This document shows, piece after piece, positions 32,161-35,803 of a stretch of DNA of 35,803 nucleotides. The position numbers and the translations under genes were made by a program. The DNA is from Candidatus Nezhaarchaeales archaeon (lineage in GTDB: Archaea > Thermoproteota > Methanomethylicia > Nezhaarchaeales > JAWCJE01). A model generated the notes under the pieces. That model was not told the DNA's origin. It was given only the letters and a program-made list of their open reading frames with translations, and ran no database searches. How positions within the stretch are numbered: position 1 is the first letter of the stretch; every line of letters begins with the position of its first letter. The stretch lies in contig JAWCJE010000009.1 in assembly GCA_038853715.1 (NCBI GenBank), positions 29,413 through 65,215 on the forward strand, in the 5' to 3' direction.

Positions 32161-32251
32161 CTGTAGGTTTAACCGGGCTTATCATCAGCTTTAAGTAAAC
32201 GCTTAAAGCTTTAAGGCTACTTCCATCCCTTCTAGTTAAAGGTGGGAGCTG

Positions 32252-33262
32252 ATGTCGGTGAGCGGTGAAGCTTTAGCTCCAGCTTTATGGGTTGAACGTT
32301 ACCGTCCTAGGCGTCTTGACGAGGTCGTTAATCAGAAGGAAACGGTTGAAAGGCTTAAGCAGTTTGTAAAGGCGAAAACGATACCGCACCTCCTCTTCGT
32401 GGGTCCGGCTGGAACAGGTAAAACCACGGCTGCCTTATGCTTGGTGATGGAGCTCTACGGTGATGATTGGCGCCGCCATACGTTGGAGCTTAACGCCTCG
32501 GATGAAAGGGGTATTCAAACCATTAGGGAGAGGGTTAAGGAGTACGCGAGGACTATGACTATGGGTGATGTACCGTTTAAAACCATAATCCTTGATGAGT
32601 GCGACGCGATGACGCCCGACGCGCAATGGAGCCTTAGGAGGATCATGGAGATGTATTGGCGTACCACGAGGTTTACGCTAATAGCTAACTACGGATCCAG
32701 GATCATAGAGCCAATACAGTCAAGGTGTGCCCTATTTAGGTTTTCGCCACTCTCAGAGGAGGACGTAGCGGAACGGTTAAAGTACATAGCTAAGGCTGAG
32801 GGTGTAAAGCTCCTCGATAATGGTATTGAAGCGATCTGGGAGTTATGCGGCGGGGACCTTAGGAGGGCTATTAATACGCTTCAAGCAGCCGCAGCCGTAA
32901 AGGAGGTAGTAGACGAAGAAGCGGTATATAAGGTGGCTGGTAGAGCTACACCGCGCGAGGTACGGGAGATGGTTAGCCTCGCCTTAAAGGGGAGGTTTAT
33001 TGAGGCACGTAACTTACTTAATAAGTTAATGCTTAACTATGGGCTAGCTGGCCTAGATCTAATACGTCAAGTACACGGCGAAATCCTAAAGATGAAAATA
33101 CCTGAAGGCGTAAAAGCCGACATTATAAACGTCATAGGCGAAGTAGACCATAGAATGGTTGAAGGAGCTAATGAAGACATACAGTTAAGCGCCCTACTGG
33201 CGCAGCTCGCTAAGTTCGGAGCTATGTTTGGAAAAGAGCTTGAAGGGGGCAACAGTGGCTGA
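32252..33262 (+). CDS. rfcS: Replication factor C small subunit
   Basis: AAA+ clamp-loader subunit that opens and places PCNA on primed DNA, forming a complex with RfcL. Visible motifs are WVERYRPRRLDEVV (RFC box II), Walker A GPAGTGKTT at 51-59, a Walker B of DECD at 114-117 instead of the common DEAD, sensor 1 TLIANYGSRII, and the arginine-finger SRC at 157-159. Sensor 2 lies in GGDLRRAINTLQAAA. The length of 336 residues is normal. The ATG has a clear AGGTGGG ribosome site six bases upstream. Its last eight bases overlap the rfcL start. Confidence 0.96.
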   Translation: MSVSGEALAPALWVERYRPRRLDEVVNQKETVERLKQFVKAKTIPHLLFVGPAGTGKTTAALCLVMELYGDDWRRHTLELNASDERGIQTIRERVKEYARTMTMGDVPFKTIILDECDAMTPDAQWSLRRIMEMYWRTTRFTLIANYGSRIIEPIQSRCALFRFSPLSEEDVAERLKYIAKAEGVKLLDNGIEAIWELCGGDLRRAINTLQAAAAVKEVVDEEAVYKVAGRATPREVREMVSLALKGRFIEARNLLNKLMLNYGLAGLDLIRQVHGEILKMKIPEGVKADIINVIGEVDHRMVEGANEDIQLSALLAQLAKFGAMFGKELEGGNSG

Positions 33263-34502
33263 ACTGTTCACGGTTAAGTATAAACCTAGGAAACTTAACG
33301 AGATAGTGGGTAATGATAAAGCGGTAAAACAGTTTATTGGCTGGCTTAAGGGGTGGAAGTCTGGATCTAAAGCCGCTTTATTATATGGGCCTCCTGGCGT
33401 CGGTAAAACCTTAACTGTTGAAGTTGCAGCTAAGGAGCTTGGCTACGACTTAGTACAGCTTAATGCTAGCGACGTAAGGACCGCGGAAGCCATAATGAGG
33501 GTAGCTGGTACCGCTACGCGCTTCGCCTCCCTCCTCGGCGGTAAGAGGTTAATATTCTTTGACGAGGTTGACGGTATAAGCGGATCTGAAGATAAGGGGG
33601 GGCTTGGAGCGATTATCGAAGTGTTAAAGAAGACACAGGTACCCGTCGTGCTTGCCGCTAATGACCCATGGGATCCAAGACTTAGGCCGCTACGCCAATA
33701 CTGTGAAATGATAAGGTTTAACAGGGTAGGTGTAACGTCGCTAGTAGCCTTCTTAAGGAGGGTGTGCCAAGCTGAGGGTGTTAAGGCCGATAATGATGCG
33801 TTACGCGTAATCGCTAGCATAGCCGAGGGGGATGTAAGGGCTGCTTTAAACGACCTCCAAGTACTAATTCAGGGGAAGCGGACTTTAACGGTGCGTGACG
33901 TCGAGTGGATTAAGGCTAGAGAGAAGGAGCTCGGAGCCTTTGATGTACTTAAAGCGATATTTTCAGCTAGAAACGCTACGGAGGCTAAAAGCGCCTTAGA
34001 CTCGTCTCGGGTGGATTACGAAATGGTGTTGGAGTGGATCCACGAAAACCTCCCATATCAGTATACGGACCCGGAGGAGTTGGCTAAGGCCTACGACGCC
34101 CTTTCCCGAGCCGACGTCTACCTAGGCGTAGTTAAGAGAAGACAGCGGTGGGAGCTATTAAGCTATGCGTTGGAGCTTATGTCGATAGGTGTAGCTATGG
34201 CTAAGAGGGGTCGTTACCGCTTCGTTAAGTATCAATTCCCCCAGAGGATTATACAGATGGGTCAAACTAAGTATGTAAGGGAGCTACGGGATAGAATCTG
34301 CGCAACGATAGCTAGTAAATGCCACGTTTCACGGAAGGTTGCAGCTAGTGAACTATTACCCTACGTAAAGCTAATTTTTGAGAACAGCGAGGCCATGAGG
34401 GAAAACATTTCAAGGTGGCTCCAGTTAACCGATGAGGAACGGGAGTTCCTCATGGGGGGCGTTAAGCTTGAAGGGGGGGAAAACGCTAAGGCCGATGGTT
34501 AA
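33255..34502 (+). CDS. rfcL: Replication factor C large subunit
   Basis: The large clamp-loader subunit partner of RfcS. After the opening FTVKYKPRKLNEIVG come Walker A GPPGVGKTL at about 45-53, Walker B IFFDEVDGI near 100, and sensor 1 VVLAANDPWDPRLRPL. A characteristic Q/E-rich collar region and a C-terminal acidic end follow. The RfcS-type SRC arginine finger is absent, as expected for RfcL. An open frame extends to TTG 33228, but the GTG at 33255 has GGGGG eight bases before it and begins right before the conserved block, so I use it (415 residues). It overlaps rfcS by eight bases and the next gene by eight. Confidence 0.95.
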   Translation: MAELFTVKYKPRKLNEIVGNDKAVKQFIGWLKGWKSGSKAALLYGPPGVGKTLTVEVAAKELGYDLVQLNASDVRTAEAIMRVAGTATRFASLLGGKRLIFFDEVDGISGSEDKGGLGAIIEVLKKTQVPVVLAANDPWDPRLRPLRQYCEMIRFNRVGVTSLVAFLRRVCQAEGVKADNDALRVIASIAEGDVRAALNDLQVLIQGKRTLTVRDVEWIKAREKELGAFDVLKAIFSARNATEAKSALDSSRVDYEMVLEWIHENLPYQYTDPEELAKAYDALSRADVYLGVVKRRQRWELLSYALELMSIGVAMAKRGRYRFVKYQFPQRIIQMGQTKYVRELRDRICATIASKCHVSRKVAASELLPYVKLIFENSEAMRENISRWLQLTDEEREFLMGGVKLEGGENAKADG

Positions 34503-34716
34503 AACGCCTAATTTAATATCGAAGGGTGGGGGGAAGCAGCGTGAAGGACGCGGCTTCTCGATCGGTGAGTTAAAGGAGGCTGGGTTAAGCGTAGCGGAGG
34601 CCGTTAAGCTCGGGGTTTACATTGATAAAAGGCGTAGATCAACACATGAATACAACGTTAAAGCGCTTAAGGAGTACTTAGCAAGGCTTAACAGAACGGT
34701 TAAGTCCTTAGGTTAA
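34495..34716 (+). CDS. rpl13e: Ribosomal protein L13e
   Basis: A 73-residue archaeal L13e-type large-subunit protein. The signature is REGRGFSIGELKEAGLSVAEAVKLGVYIDKRRRSTHEYNVKALKEYL. The ATG at 34495 begins with the basic tail MVKTPNLISKGGGK. A longer frame from 34432 would add unrelated residues and is unlikely. L13e is typical of TACK-type archaea and eukaryotes, which supports the lineage estimate. The start overlaps the rfcL stop by eight bases, so expression is probably coupled to the clamp loader. Confidence 0.9.
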   Translation: MVKTPNLISKGGGKQREGRGFSIGELKEAGLSVAEAVKLGVYIDKRRRSTHEYNVKALKEYLARLNRTVKSLG

Positions 34717-34718
34717 GC

Positions 34719-35642
34719 CTAAGGCTTATAGTAAGGCTCCCTTAAAGCTACGGCTTTAAGGATTTGCTCCTTTAACCCTTCAACACCTGAAGCCGATCTT
34801 AATAGTCCGCTTAGATCCACGTAGTTATCATCCCTCATTAGGCAGGGTTTTAGCCTACCATCAGCCGTCATCCTTAACCTATGGCAATTTAAACAAAAGG
34901 CTGAGTTATGGTGGGGGCGGACAACTTCAACCACTACGCCCTCCTTTAGGAGGAGCTTAAGCCTCCTATGCATGGCTCGAAACGTAAAGTGTGTTGAAAT
35001 GTTTTTAAGCTGCTCCTCCACGGGTGATAGGTCCACGTAGTACTTATGGAAGAAGCTACTAGCTTTACCCATATCCTCCAGCTCGATGAGTTGGAGCGTA
35101 ACGTTATGGTTCTTAGCGAACCTTATCATGTCAGGTATTTCCTCAACGTTTACGCCCTTAAGAACCACCATGTTCACCTTAACCGGGGTAAGGCCCGATT
35201 TAACCGCCGCATCTATACCTCTAACGACGTCGTTTACCATATCCCTCCCGGTAACGAAACGGTAAACTTCGGGCTTAAGGCTACATAGGTTAACGTTAAC
35301 TCTGGTTAATCCTGCCTCCTTAAGCTTTGAAGCATATCTTTCAAGCAGGGTTCCATTAGAGGTTAATGATACCTCAGCGATCCCCGGGACCTTAGCTACT
35401 TCCTCGATGATGCCGACTATGTCGGGTCTAAGTAGGGGTTCACCACCAGTTATTTTGATATCGGTTAAACCTAGTTGCGCTGCTGCTTTAACTACTTTCA
35501 CTATTCCATCTAAGGATAGCTCATCACCTCGACTAGGCTTAGGGTCGCCCTCCATATGGCAATATATACATTTCAGGTTGCACTTCCTAGTAACCGATAT
35601 CCTAAGGCCTTTAACAGGCCTATTGTATCGATCTATGAGCAT
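34719..35642 (-). CDS. moaA: GTP 3',8-cyclase, molybdenum cofactor synthesis
   Basis: A radical-SAM enzyme that converts GTP to 3',8-cyclo-7,8-dihydro-GTP in molybdopterin/tungstopterin synthesis. The N-terminal cluster motif is CNLKCIYC and the C-terminal cluster motif is CLNCHRLRMTADGRLKPC. Intermediate blocks are DIKITGGEPLLRPD, VSLTSNGTLL and NMVVLKGVN. A longer frame reaches 35681, but the ATG at 35642 has AGGGGTGG a few bases upstream and starts at the family N-terminus MLIDRYNRPV, giving 307 residues. The protein ends in REPYYKP and lacks the C-terminal Gly-Gly of bacterial MoaA. It is convergent with rpl13e, two bases apart. Confidence 0.94.
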   Translation of the reverse strand: MLIDRYNRPVKGLRISVTRKCNLKCIYCHMEGDPKPSRGDELSLDGIVKVVKAAAQLGLTDIKITGGEPLLRPDIVGIIEEVAKVPGIAEVSLTSNGTLLERYASKLKEAGLTRVNVNLCSLKPEVYRFVTGRDMVNDVVRGIDAAVKSGLTPVKVNMVVLKGVNVEEIPDMIRFAKNHNVTLQLIELEDMGKASSFFHKYYVDLSPVEEQLKNISTHFTFRAMHRRLKLLLKEGVVVEVVRPHHNSAFCLNCHRLRMTADGRLKPCLMRDDNYVDLSGLLRSASGVEGLKEQILKAVALREPYYKP

Positions 35643-35752
35643 CAGTCCACCCCTGGCATCAAGCGTTACAAACGCCTCCACCTCTTAATTGTAACGGCCG
35701 ATAAGTAATCCCTAACGAGTAAATGGCAACGATCAACCTTTAAGCGGCGTAT

Positions 35753-35803
35753 AACCCCTTCAAGAAGGGTTTCAATACCAACCATAAGTTCCGAAACGGA
35801 ACG
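35753..35803. repeat. Hairpins and possible repeat-array start at the window edge
   Basis: AACCCCTT-CAAG-AAGGGTT (35753-35771) forms a near-perfect hairpin. It is followed by GTTTCAATACC (35769-35779), which resembles the end of many archaeal CRISPR repeats (ATTGAAAC in reverse). Then comes GTTCCG-AAA-CGGAAC (35788-35802), a perfect palindrome that ends one base before the window edge. Only one copy is visible, so a CRISPR call cannot be made here. The mptE-like clusters are far away and no cas gene is present. Confidence 0.25.

Noticed and set aside
1-35803. tRNA or rRNA genes
   Set aside because: I looked for the GGTTCRANYCC arm and for rRNA landmarks by eye and found none outside coding sequence; a covariance-model scan would be decisive.

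Overview
The window looks archaeal and most likely comes from a member of the TACK superphylum (Thermoproteota-like) that makes both tetrahydromethanopterin (H4MPT) and coenzyme F420. The evidence is a RIO2 kinase, GatD/GatE tRNA amidotransferase, Nop5 plus fibrillarin, the HerA/NurA pair, a two-subunit archaeal clamp loader (RfcS/RfcL), ribosomal protein L13e, MptA/MptD/MptE pterin enzymes and CofG/CofH. Genes are packed tightly, many overlap by a few bases, and TTG and GTG starts are very common. Several promoters sit about 26 bases before a start codon, as expected for leaderless archaeal transcripts. No finer taxonomic call is safe from this sequence alone.

Layout. 151-1962: an unrecognised secreted protein and RIO2 (minus strand). 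2048-3569: a decayed accessory island with a broken LAGLIDADG/helix-turn-helix gene, a helical ORF that may be its displaced C-terminus, and a YjbQ-family fragment missing its C-terminal half. 3635-6450: CTP synthase, a GYD-domain protein and a metallophosphoesterase. 6603-11365 (minus): H4MPT genes read in the order mptA, mptE, mptD, a DmrX-like flavin/Fe-S reductase and a dihydropteroate-synthase-like protein. 11492-17119 (plus, divergent): a DUF447 flavin-binding-type protein, an amidohydrolase, ArfC, CofG, CofH and a Dph6-like ATPase. 17172-19896: PurA, then a Pit phosphate permease with its DUF47 partner. 19893-23559 (minus): GatE and GatD, separated by a gap holding a degenerate 23-bp tandem repeat. 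23862-25936: a small frameshifted membrane ORF, PyrK and PyrD. 26034-29613: a large NurA-like nuclease and HerA. 29770-34716: Nop5, fibrillarin, UPF0216, RfcS, RfcL and L13e. 34719-35642 (minus): MoaA. The right edge has hairpins and a GTTTCAAT sequence that could be the start of a repeat array.

The most interesting biology is the 6.6-16.4 kb block. H4MPT enzymes on one strand face deazaflavin/flavin-precursor enzymes on the other. ArfC makes a reduced pyrimidine; after deamination and dephosphorylation this becomes the CofH substrate. The amidohydrolase overlapping arfC retains a complete set of metal-binding residues and is a reasonable candidate for the deaminase, whose archaeal identity I do not know to have been assigned. 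This is inference from gene position and family chemistry.

Two genes (dmrX-like and cofG) have recognisable family sequence upstream of any ATG, GTG or TTG. They may use non-canonical starts or be mis-sequenced there.
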